A stretch of 43,771 nt of DNA from NCBI GenBank assembly GCA_947175055.1, contig CAMWLJ010000018.1, forward strand, positions 1-43,771. Direction: 5' to 3'. A program made the translations under genes and the position numbers. This stretch comes from an uncultured Lachnospiraceae bacterium (GTDB lineage Bacteria; Bacillota; Clostridia; Lachnospirales; Lachnospiraceae). The notes beneath the pieces are model-generated. The model saw nothing but the letters and a program-made list of their open reading frames with translations, was not told the DNA's origin and did no database searches. This document shows, piece by piece, positions 25,396-32,235 of the stretch (positions are counted from its first letter, which is position 1; each line of letters begins with the position of its first letter).

Positions 25396-26478
25396 TTAAA
25401 TCCTCTCTGCAAGAAGATCTCCCATCTGTCTGCAGCCTACCAGCGTACATCCCTCTGACATGATATCCGATGTGCGGTAGCCGTCTTTCAATACCTGCTT
25501 CACTGCTTTCTCGACATCGTTCGCCTCCGCGTCAAGGTCAAAGCTGTAACGCAACATCATAGCTGCCGAAAGCACCGTAGCGATCGGATTCGCAATATCC
25601 TTCCCGGCTATATCGGGTGCCGAACCGTGACTTGGTTCATAAAGCCCAAATTTCGTGTCGTTTAAGGAGGCGGAAGCCAGCATACCAATGGAGCCGGTTA
25701 CCATGCTTGCCTCGTCGGACAAGATATCACCAAACATATTCTCCGTTAAGATCACATCAAACTGTGCCGGATCCTTCACAAGCTGCATCGCACAATTATC
25801 CACCAGCATATGCTCCAGCGTCACTTCCGGATAGTCTTTGGCGACTTCCTCGACAACCTGACGCCACAGACGGGAAGAATCCAGTACATTGGCCTTATCA
25901 ACACTGGTCACTTTCCCACGTCTCTTTCTGGCGATCTCAAAGCCTTTGACGGCAATCCTTCTGATTTCATTTTCATTATAGACCAGTGTATCGACTGCCG
26001 TCTTCACGCCGTCTGACTCAGTCGTTTGACGTTTACCAAAATAAAGTCCGCCGGTCAGTTCTCTCATGATCATCATATCAAACCCGGCTGCGGATATCTC
26101 TTCCTTCAGAGGACAAGCCCCTACCAATTCGTCATACAGCACAGCCGGACGCAGATTGGCGAACAGATTCAGTGCCTTCCGGATCGCAAGGAGTCCGGCT
26201 TCCGGACGAAGATCTGGTGGCAGTTTATACCATGGGGATGTGGAGGCATCTCCTCCGATGGAACCCATAAGAACCGCATCCGCACTCTTCGCCGCAGCGA
26301 CTGCTTCCTCAGTCAGGGGAACGCCGCAGGCATCGATCGATGCGCCGCCCATCAAGATATCCGTATAATGTATCACATGTCCGTATTTCCTGGCAACAAC
26401 ATCTAAGATCTTTCTGGCTTCTCCCACGATCTCCGGCCCGATGCCGTCGCCGGGAATACAAGTAATCTTTAATTCCAT
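25396..26478 (-). CDS. leuB: 3-isopropylmalate dehydrogenase
   Basis: 360 residues from ATG 26478, chosen because GGAGG lies about seven bases upstream; an in-frame ATG at 26490 overlaps the SD. Family motifs are ITCIPGDGIGPEI at the N-terminus, the substrate loop ALNLFANLRPA, the metal/substrate segment VDKANVLDSSRLWR, and the LTENMFGDILSDEASM block followed by the NAD-binding EPSHGSAPDIAGKDIANPIA. It oxidises 3-isopropylmalate to 4-methyl-2-oxopentanoate in leucine synthesis. It is the first gene of leuB, GT-C-like, ilvD, ilvB, with a promoter about 225 bases upstream. leuA, leuC and leuD are not in the window. Confidence 0.97.
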   Translation of the reverse strand: MELKITCIPGDGIGPEIVGEARKILDVVARKYGHVIHYTDILMGGASIDACGVPLTEEAVAAAKSADAVLMGSIGGDASTSPWYKLPPDLRPEAGLLAIRKALNLFANLRPAVLYDELVGACPLKEEISAAGFDMMIMRELTGGLYFGKRQTTESDGVKTAVDTLVYNENEIRRIAVKGFEIARKRRGKVTSVDKANVLDSSRLWRQVVEEVAKDYPEVTLEHMLVDNCAMQLVKDPAQFDVILTENMFGDILSDEASMVTGSIGMLASASLNDTKFGLYEPSHGSAPDIAGKDIANPIATVLSAAMMLRYSFDLDAEANDVEKAVKQVLKDGYRTSDIMSEGCTLVGCRQMGDLLAERI

Positions 26479-26492
26479 AATCTCCTCCATTC

Positions 26493-26567
26493 CGAAGCGC
26501 TCTGCTCTGAGAACACGAGCAAAATTTCAGATTCTGCTCCGCGATCAATAGAATCTGTGGCGCTTCG
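26493..26567 (-). other. Three-way-junction leader directly upstream of the leuB ribosome site
   Basis: On the minus strand three perfect stems form one closed junction. P1 is CGAAGCGC / GCGCTTCG (26560-26567 with 26493-26500). P2 is CAGATTCT / AGAATCTG (26550-26557 with 26528-26535). P3 is TGCTC / GAGCA (26517-26521 with 26503-26507). Linkers are 2, 6 and 2 nt. The 3' strand of P1 is followed at once by GGAATGGAGGAG, the SD. The 400-base space between leuB and the lipoprotein gene also holds a promoter and a terminator (listed). No T-box motif (GGTGG...ACC) or leucine-rich leader peptide was found. It may be a cis-regulatory RNA or a mobile palindromic repeat; the topology resembles the leader at 299-380. 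Confidence 0.55.
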
Positions 26568-26700
26568 ACACAAACTCCCAGATGAATAAATTGTTTATTT
26601 TAGTAATAATTGCTGTATAAAAATTCACATTTACGTCGTTTTCCATCTATAAATATTCATTTTATACACGCGTTACAGGAAACCAAAATATCACTTATCT

Positions 26701-26729
26701 ATCATAGTCTATTCTCACTCAAATTTCAA
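26701..26729 (-). promoter_or_regulatory. Sigma-70-type promoter of the leuB-ilv operon
   Basis: On the minus strand TTGAAA (26724-26729), a 17-bp spacer and TATGAT (26701-26706) would give a leader of about 215 nt before leuB. Confidence 0.7.
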
Positions 26730-26789
26730 GAGAAAGAACAGCTCGAAACACAGAACAAAATTAGGAAATTCATCGAAATTACCTATATG

Positions 26790-26823
26790 TAAAAAAGAGA
26801 CAGACCGTCAATGATCTGTCTCT
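26790..26823 (-). terminator. Rho-independent terminator after the acidic lipoprotein gene
   Basis: On the minus strand AGAGACAGA / TCTGTCTCT (26815-26823 with 26796-26804) is a 9-bp perfect stem followed by TTTTT. It ends the lipoprotein transcript before the leuB promoter. Confidence 0.92.
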
Positions 26824-26878
26824 CTGTACTGTTTTACATTCTTATCTGTCGTAAGATCCTACTTTTCTGTCCAAGCTA

Positions 26879-27478
26879 TTACTGTGCTGTGAAAGATCTC
26901 TCTGCCAGTACATTGCTATCGGGATCCAAGTAACGTACTGTGTATGTGCATGTACCAGCATCTGCGCTCACTGCCTGATCCAGAGATCCAGCCAGAACTT
27001 CAAAACTTGCAGCGGCATCATCCAAACCAGCCTCAAGCTGCTCTGCAGCACCATCCTGTATCAAAGAGCTGTCTGTGATCATTAAAGATAGGATCAATTC
27101 GTTTCCTTTAGCTTCAACTGTAACAGACATACCCTGCTCTTCATAAGAAGCAACACCTTCTTCAAACTGAGCCATTACTGCCGGATCGCTCAAAAGGCTT
27201 TCTACCGTCAAATCTGAAGATTCTGTTGTCTCAGCCTCTGCTTCTTCATCCGTTGCTTCATCTGCAACTTCGGTTTCTTCATCCGTTGCTTCATCTGCAA
27301 CTTCGGCTTCTTCATCCGCAACATCAGTTTCTTCATCCGCTGCTTCATCTGCAACTTCAGTAGTCTCCTCTGTCTCAGCAGCAGGTGCCGTCTCATCAGA
27401 TCCGCCACAAGCTGTAACGGACAGTGTCATTGCCATGATCGCTGCACATGCAATAAGTTTTAAAGATTTTCTTTTCAT
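26879..27478 (-). CDS. Acidic repeat-bearing lipoprotein
   Basis: 199 residues. A lipoprotein signal peptide MKRKSLKLIACAAIMAMTLS is followed by the lipobox VTAC, with Cys24 as the lipidated residue. Residues about 28-88 are an extremely acidic linker made of near-identical 11-residue units (EVADEATDEET; 33-bp DNA repeats around 27230-27370). Residues about 88-199 form a small globular domain (LTVESLLSDPAVMAQFEEGV, then MSVTVEAKGNELILSLMI). The domain resembles DUF4854-type extracellular domains of Firmicute lipoproteins, though I am not certain. It would be anchored on the outer face of the membrane. The gene has a consensus promoter and its own terminator, so it is monocistronic and probably abundant. 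The function is unknown. Confidence 0.85.
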   Translation of the reverse strand: MKRKSLKLIACAAIMAMTLSVTACGGSDETAPAAETEETTEVADEAADEETDVADEEAEVADEATDEETEVADEATDEEAEAETTESSDLTVESLLSDPAVMAQFEEGVASYEEQGMSVTVEAKGNELILSLMITDSSLIQDGAAEQLEAGLDDAAASFEVLAGSLDQAVSADAGTCTYTVRYLDPDSNVLAERSFTAQ

Positions 27479-27579
27479 AAGTACTTCTCCTCCTTTTACT
27501 TAATATGATAAGAGCATATCACGCAAACATATCACTGTATACAATATGTCAAGCATAGTGCTCCTTCACACAATCAGTG

Positions 27580-27608
27580 ATTATACAAGACCACAATTTT
27601 TTTGTCAA
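27580..27608 (-). promoter_or_regulatory. Consensus sigma-70 promoter of the lipoprotein gene
   Basis: On the minus strand TTGACA (27603-27608), a 17-bp spacer and TATAAT (27580-27585) are a perfect consensus match, about 100 bases upstream of the lipoprotein start. A second TTGACA lies 35-40 bases downstream without a good -10. Confidence 0.88.
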
Positions 27609-27715
27609 TATCCAAATATCGCCTTTATATATTTTTAATATTTTCTCCGTTGCTGCGTTACAGTCATTGTTTTGGCCATACAGTTCACAGCAACAAGCTC
27701 TTTCCTAGAAACAAG

Positions 27716-27749
27716 AAAAAAGAGCTTCAACCCTTCAGGCAAGCTCTTT
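27716..27749 (-). terminator. Rho-independent terminator after yajC
   Basis: On the minus strand AAAGAGCTT / AAGCTCTTT (27741-27749 with 27719-27727) is followed by a TTTTT tract, 25 bases past the yajC stop. A further AAGCTCTTT copy at 27695-27703 could pair with the same AAAGAGCTT, giving two alternative hairpins. Confidence 0.85.
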
Positions 27750-27773
27750 GTACAAAACACATGCGCTTCTTTG

Positions 27774-28088
27774 TTAATTCGTCTCGGCTTTCTCAATCTG
27801 CGCAACCGCTGACTTCTGCATCGGAATACGACAGTTCTTGTTATTGCCAAACTCTACAATGATCGTGTCGTCAGTAATATCGATCACGATTCCGTAGAAC
27901 CCACCCGTTGTAAGGACACAATCACCAACACTCATATCTGCCAGCATCGCAGCAACTCTCTTCTGCTCCTTCTTCTGCGGACGTATCATGATAAAATACA
28001 TAAAAGCTACAATGACCACGATATACAAGATCATTATGATACCGCCACCCGCAGCAGCGACCGGTTCAGCCGTCATTAAAAGTCCCAT
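27774..28088 (-). CDS. yajC: Preprotein translocase subunit YajC
   Basis: 104 residues from ATG 28088 with GGAGGAAATA upstream. One membrane helix lies at about 17-36 (IIMILYIVVIVAFMYFIMIR), followed by the family's RPQKKEQKR and the conserved ADMSVGDCVLTTGGFYGIV segment. YajC associates with SecDF and the SecYEG translocon in the membrane. Its gene follows tgt, the widespread tgt-yajC order, although 143 bases with a possible promoter lie between. Confidence 0.96.
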   Translation of the reverse strand: MGLLMTAEPVAAAGGGIIMILYIVVIVAFMYFIMIRPQKKEQKRVAAMLADMSVGDCVLTTGGFYGIVIDITDDTIIVEFGNNKNCRIPMQKSAVAQIEKAETN

Positions 28089-28138
28089 ATTATTTCCTCC
28101 AATGTTATAAATATATTGTTGTAAACAATCTACTGCAT

Positions 28139-28167
28139 ACTATACACTTAATACTTACTAAAAACAA
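28139..28167 (-). promoter_or_regulatory. Possible promoter of yajC
   Basis: On the minus strand TTGTTT (28162-28167), a 17-bp spacer and TATAGT (28139-28144) lie about 50 bases upstream of yajC. The -35 is poor. Read-through from tgt is equally possible. Confidence 0.45.
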
Positions 28168-28231
28168 GCTTTTTTCACTTTTATTTTCTTTTTGGCTGTA
28201 GTTTAGTGTTGCCTGGTCTTTGTCTTTCTCG

Positions 28232-29374
28232 CTACAGCGAATCGTTTCTATGAGCAGACATGCCGGCCAGCTTTTGTTTCTTGTAAGCGGCAAACCTTCC
28301 TTTCTCCAATGCCTCCCTGATCTCCTCCATCATCGTGTTGTAGAAATATAGATTATGAAGGACACACAATCGCATACCAAGCATTTCTTTTGCCTTCAGA
28401 AGGTGTCTGATATATGCTCTGGAATATCTTGCACATGCCGGACAACTGCACCCTTCTTCGATCGGACGTGCATCCAGCTCGTATTTGGCATTAAAAAGGT
28501 TGATCTTGCCTGAATTTGTATATAGATGACCATGCCTGCCGTTTCTGGTCGGATATACACAATCAAAGAAATCCACACCGCGCTCCACCGCTTCCAGTAT
28601 ATTAGCCGGTGTACCTACTCCCATCAGATAAGTTGGTTTGTCCTGTGGCAGATAAGGAACCGTTTCCTCGATCACATGATACATCTGTTCATGGCTCTCT
28701 CCTACTGCCAGGCCGCCGAGAGCATATCCGTCACACTCCATTTCCGTGATCCTTTTCGCATGATCGATTCTGATATCATCATACACAGCGCCCTGGTTAA
28801 TACCAAAAAGGAGCTGCTTCTTATTGATCGTATCTTCCAGGCCGTTTAACCGTTCCATTTCTTTCTTACACCGCTCCAGCCATCTGGCCGTGCGTGATAC
28901 GGATGCCTCCACATAATGTCGGTCTGCGACACTGGAAGGACATTCATCAAATGCCATGGCAATGGTGGATGCCAGATTAGACTGGATCTGCATGCTCTCT
29001 TCCGGGCCCATGAAAATCTTCCTGCCGTCTATATGAGAATTAAAATACACACCCTCCTCTTTGATCTTACGGAGTCCTGCCAGCGAAAAGACCTGAAAAC
29101 CACCGGAATCAGTCAAGATCGGCCGTTCCCATGACATAAACTTGTGCAGACCTCCAAGCTGCTTTACGATCTGATCACCCGGACGGACATGGAGATGATA
29201 TGTGTTGGATAACTCCACTTGCGTCTTGATCGTCTCCAGATCTTCCGTAGAGACAGCCCCCTTGATCGCTGCTGCAGTGCCGACATTCATAAATACAGGG
29301 GTCTGAATCGTGCCGTGCACGGTTGTAAGCTGCGCACGTTTGGCCCTGCCTTCCGTTTTTATTATCTTATACAT
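28232..29374 (-). CDS. tgt: tRNA-guanine (queuine) transglycosylase
   Basis: 380 residues. Active-site Asp89 lies in TDSGGFQVFSL and the nucleophile Asp271 in VDFFDCVYPTRNGRHG. The zinc site is Cys309, Cys311, Cys314 and His340 with the exact C-x-C-x2-C-x25-H spacing. It swaps guanine-34 for preQ1 (or queuine) in tRNAs with GUN anticodons. The ATG at 29374 has only a distant GGAAAGGG, so initiation may be weak. No queuosine synthesis genes lie next to it. A possible promoter (TTAACA, 17 bp, TAGATT) lies in the 98-base upstream gap. Confidence 0.97.
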   Translation of the reverse strand: MYKIIKTEGRAKRAQLTTVHGTIQTPVFMNVGTAAAIKGAVSTEDLETIKTQVELSNTYHLHVRPGDQIVKQLGGLHKFMSWERPILTDSGGFQVFSLAGLRKIKEEGVYFNSHIDGRKIFMGPEESMQIQSNLASTIAMAFDECPSSVADRHYVEASVSRTARWLERCKKEMERLNGLEDTINKKQLLFGINQGAVYDDIRIDHAKRITEMECDGYALGGLAVGESHEQMYHVIEETVPYLPQDKPTYLMGVGTPANILEAVERGVDFFDCVYPTRNGRHGHLYTNSGKINLFNAKYELDARPIEEGCSCPACARYSRAYIRHLLKAKEMLGMRLCVLHNLYFYNTMMEEIREALEKGRFAAYKKQKLAGMSAHRNDSL

Positions 29375-29472
29375 ATATGATCATGCCCTTTCCAATACCC
29401 GTAATCTAAAGTAAACGATATCATATGTTAAGAACAATAGCATCATGTGATCAGACACTATAGTCACTGCTC

Positions 29473-30519
29473 TTATAAATATTTATCCCAAAATTCTTCC
29501 AGACAGATTTCTTCCTCCTGCATTACAGTCGCAGCCTCTTTACCTACATATCTAAAATGCCAAGGTTCATATTCTATGCTGGTAATATATTCTTTGTCCT
29601 TAGGGTAACGCAATGTAAATCCATACTCACTGCTATGTTCCGCCAGCCATTTACCTGCTTCGGTTTCCCCGAAGCCTTCATCAAGATATTTGTAAGTATC
29701 ACAGAAAATATCAAGCGCCAATCCGATCTGATGTTCACTGGCCCCTGGTACGGTTACAGTTTGAGAAGCCAGTTTATAAGCATCCATGTAAGACATTCCC
29801 TGTCCCATATAGATTTTCACCTTCTTGTTAAAAAGAAATTCCTGCCGGTTCAGATCTCTGTATGGCGAACATATCTCCAGATTAATACCCTCATCTTTCG
29901 CGGCCTGCATCATCGTAAGCAAATCTTCGATGATTCGCGCATCACATTTCATGTTTCCCTTGATCGTTCCGAAGTCAAAACTGTATCCTTCCGGTATAGG
30001 ATGTTGTTTGTTGATGAGAACAAGCCGCCAGTCAGATTCGTCAAATTCATAATCTTCTTCTATTTCTTGCTGTACTCCCTTCCCGGACGCATAAGCATCT
30101 TGGCTTTCCAAAATATCATCGATCGTATATGTATCTATTCCCTCAGCATCGTCTTCTATGTCGTATTCCACATCCAGATCCTCATCCTCCAAAAGGATCT
30201 GCTCTGTCGGAACCCTCTCGGATTCCACTGCCAGTGAGACATCTGAATCACCTACGATCTCTCCGTAGACTTCCTGAGCCTTCGTAAAGCTTGTCCTCTC
30301 TGCAAATACCGCAAAGGAAAAACTACAACTGCTCATAAAAAAGCCTACGACAAATGCCACACTGGCATATCGTTTGGTATTTGTCGCAAAATGTCGGCAG
30401 GCATGATAAACCCCTAAAATGACAGACAACATGATAAGACAGGGATAGTGCAGTCTTTTATGTCTCTTTGCTATTGCAGTAAATTTGATGATCGCTCTTT
30501 CTCGGAATGTCTTTTTCAT
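29473..30519 (-). CDS. VanY/M15B-type D-alanyl-D-alanine carboxypeptidase
   Basis: 348 residues from ATG 30519 with GAGGA five bases upstream. Two N-terminal hydrophobic segments (about 25-42 and 52-74) are followed by a long acidic linker (about 85-160). The peptidase M15B domain has zinc ligands His263 and Asp270 in SEHQIGLALD and His321 in YEPWHFRYVG. The family trims the terminal D-alanine from peptidoglycan stem peptides outside the membrane. Two hydrophobic segments are unusual; typical members have one anchor. No van resistance genes are nearby, so a housekeeping wall-remodelling role is more likely than glycopeptide resistance. Confidence 0.9.
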   Translation of the reverse strand: MKKTFRERAIIKFTAIAKRHKRLHYPCLIMLSVILGVYHACRHFATNTKRYASVAFVVGFFMSSCSFSFAVFAERTSFTKAQEVYGEIVGDSDVSLAVESERVPTEQILLEDEDLDVEYDIEDDAEGIDTYTIDDILESQDAYASGKGVQQEIEEDYEFDESDWRLVLINKQHPIPEGYSFDFGTIKGNMKCDARIIEDLLTMMQAAKDEGINLEICSPYRDLNRQEFLFNKKVKIYMGQGMSYMDAYKLASQTVTVPGASEHQIGLALDIFCDTYKYLDEGFGETEAGKWLAEHSSEYGFTLRYPKDKEYITSIEYEPWHFRYVGKEAATVMQEEEICLEEFWDKYL

Positions 30520-31099
30520 TGGAATCCTCGGGTTCGTTCAAATTATGATAGTAATATACTTTGATTTTGATCATTTCACAAAATACATTTGCTGTTTAAT
30601 TATAATAACATATAAAATTTATTTGTACACCTTTTTTATGTAAATCTATTTATATTTTTTTACGGATCGATGGCCAACTATACCGAGCCTATTTATACGT
30701 GGACTCATTTCAACATTGTCTAACATTATCTGCTACAGGGTCAGCACATGAAATTATATTTCGCTAAATCGGACGTGCCTGGCACTATTTCTTTTCCTTG
30801 AGCACATTAGGGCTCTAAATTGTTGAAATAAGTAATGTACATTATGCTGCTGTCTGTGTTATCATATTGCAGTGTAACATAAGGGTGATGTTATGTTAAC
30901 AGTGTCTTTTACCAACAATTAGCATGGTCATTTGGCTATTATCCTCTGTTTTCAGCAACAATAACGGTTGATATTTTTAAAATGCAGGTTTTCTTTCATA
31001 ATTTTTACAGATAATTGCATGTTTTGATGTTTATTTACACACATTTCGATTATTTGATTATTTTTTACAAAAAACATTATACAAGAAAGGATACTAGTT
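30520..31099. other. AT-rich 580-bp divergent intergenic region
   Basis: No protein gene is supported here. Near the left end, minus-strand TTGTGA-17-TATATT may be the carboxypeptidase promoter. At 30703-30715 and 30821-30833 a 13-bp inverted repeat with one mismatch (ACTCATTTCAACA / TGTTGAAATAAGT) encloses 105 bases. At 30875-30898 is a perfect 8-bp dyad TAACATAA-n8-TTATGTTA. Near 31050-31085 weak plus-strand -35/-10-like sequences precede the aroC ribosome site. The enclosed segment is less AT-rich than its flanks and could be a decayed insertion remnant or an RNA. Confidence 0.5.
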
Positions 31100-32200
31100 A
31101 TGGCAGGTTCCACTTACGGAAAAATTTTTCAGATCTCAACCTGGGGAGAATCCCACGGAGCAGCATTGGGAGTGGTCGTAGACGGCTGTCCCGCAGGCCT
31201 TCTCCTAAGCGCAGATGAGATTCAGGTTTATCTGGATAGGCGTAAACCCGGGCAATCCAAGATTACTACAAACCGCAGGGAAGCAGACCAGGTCGAACTT
31301 CTCTCCGGTATCTTCGAGGGCAGAACCACCGGCACGCCCATCTCCATGATGATCCGCAATACTTCTCAGCGCTCTGCGGATTACGGTGAGATTGCCAATT
31401 GCTATCGTCCCGGTCACGCAGATTATACATTCGACGCCAAATACGGTTTCAGAGATTACCGAGGCGGTGGCCGCTCTTCCGGCAGAGAGACCGCCGGTCG
31501 TGTAGCTGGCGGCGCCATCGCTGTACGGCTTTTGCAAGAATTCGGCATCCGCGTGACAGCCTATACGCTGTCCATCGGCCCGGTGAAGATCGACCGCGAC
31601 AAATTCGATCCTTCGGTTATTCTGACGACTCCCACCGGCATGCCGGATCTTGACGCTTCTGCCATGGCGGAAGCCTATTTGGCAGACTGTATGAGAAACT
31701 ACGATTCTGCGGGCGGTATCATCGAATGTGTTATCGAAGGGGTGCCCGCCGGGCTGGGAGATCCGGTGTTCGAGAAACTGGACGCCAATCTAAGCAAAGC
31801 GATCATGTCCATCGGTGCAGTCAAAGCGGTGGAGATTGGTGACGGTATAGAAGTTTCCGTCCGTCAGGGGTCCCAGAACAACGATCCTTTTCGTATGAAA
31901 GACGGGAAGGTGATCAAGACCACCAATCATGCTGGCGGTATCCTGGGCGGTATCAGTGACGCATCTTCTATCATTCTGCGTGCCCATGTAAAGCCTACTC
32001 CTTCTATCTTCTCTGCCCAACAGACCGTCAACAGGCAGGGAGAAGACATGGAACTTTCCATAAAAGGTCGTCATGACCCGGTGATCGTACCTCGTGCCGT
32101 AGTTGTAGTAGAATGTATGGCGGCTCTTACGATCGCCGATGCTCTGCTTCTCAATGCCTCCGCCAAACTTGATAATCTCAAAAAAATATATGGCAGGTGA
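31100..32200 (+). CDS. aroC: Chorismate synthase
   Basis: 366 residues from ATG 31100 with AAGGA eight bases upstream. Signatures are GKIFQISTWGESHGAALGVV at the N-terminus, YRPGHADYTF, and the FMN-binding GFRDYRGGGRSSGRETAGRV. The third signature region lies around GRHDPVIVPRAVVVVE. It converts EPSP to chorismate using reduced FMN, the last step of the common aromatic pathway. It is a lone plus-strand gene; its stop codon is inside the bidirectional terminator. No other aro genes are adjacent. Confidence 0.97.
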   Translation: MAGSTYGKIFQISTWGESHGAALGVVVDGCPAGLLLSADEIQVYLDRRKPGQSKITTNRREADQVELLSGIFEGRTTGTPISMMIRNTSQRSADYGEIANCYRPGHADYTFDAKYGFRDYRGGGRSSGRETAGRVAGGAIAVRLLQEFGIRVTAYTLSIGPVKIDRDKFDPSVILTTPTGMPDLDASAMAEAYLADCMRNYDSAGGIIECVIEGVPAGLGDPVFEKLDANLSKAIMSIGAVKAVEIGDGIEVSVRQGSQNNDPFRMKDGKVIKTTNHAGGILGGISDASSIILRAHVKPTPSIFSAQQTVNRQGEDMELSIKGRHDPVIVPRAVVVVECMAALTIADALLLNASAKLDNLKKIYGR

Positions 32201-32217
32201 CAACCTGCCATATATTT
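32184..32217. terminator. Bidirectional terminator between aroC and the GH25 gene
   Basis: A 15-bp perfect hairpin AAATATATGGCAGGT-GACA-ACCTGCCATATATTT overlaps the aroC stop codon. The minus direction has a run of T's after the stem and is the stronger terminator for the GH25 transcript. The plus direction has only ATTTATA. Confidence 0.92.
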
Positions 32218-32235
32218 ATAACTGAATTGCGGGTA

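Noticed and set aside
26493-26700. T-box or leucine leader peptide controlling leuB
   Set aside because: No T-box consensus is present, and the only short frame in the leader (MNIYRWKTT) has no leucine codons and no good SD.
27208-27408. 66-residue basic ORF (minus) within the lipoprotein gene
   Set aside because: It is an out-of-frame reading of the acidic 33-bp repeats, giving an artificial K/L/R-rich peptide.
29473-30519. Glycopeptide-resistance VanY
   Set aside because: No vanHAX, vanRS or vanZ genes are near. The M15B domain is common in housekeeping clostridial carboxypeptidases.
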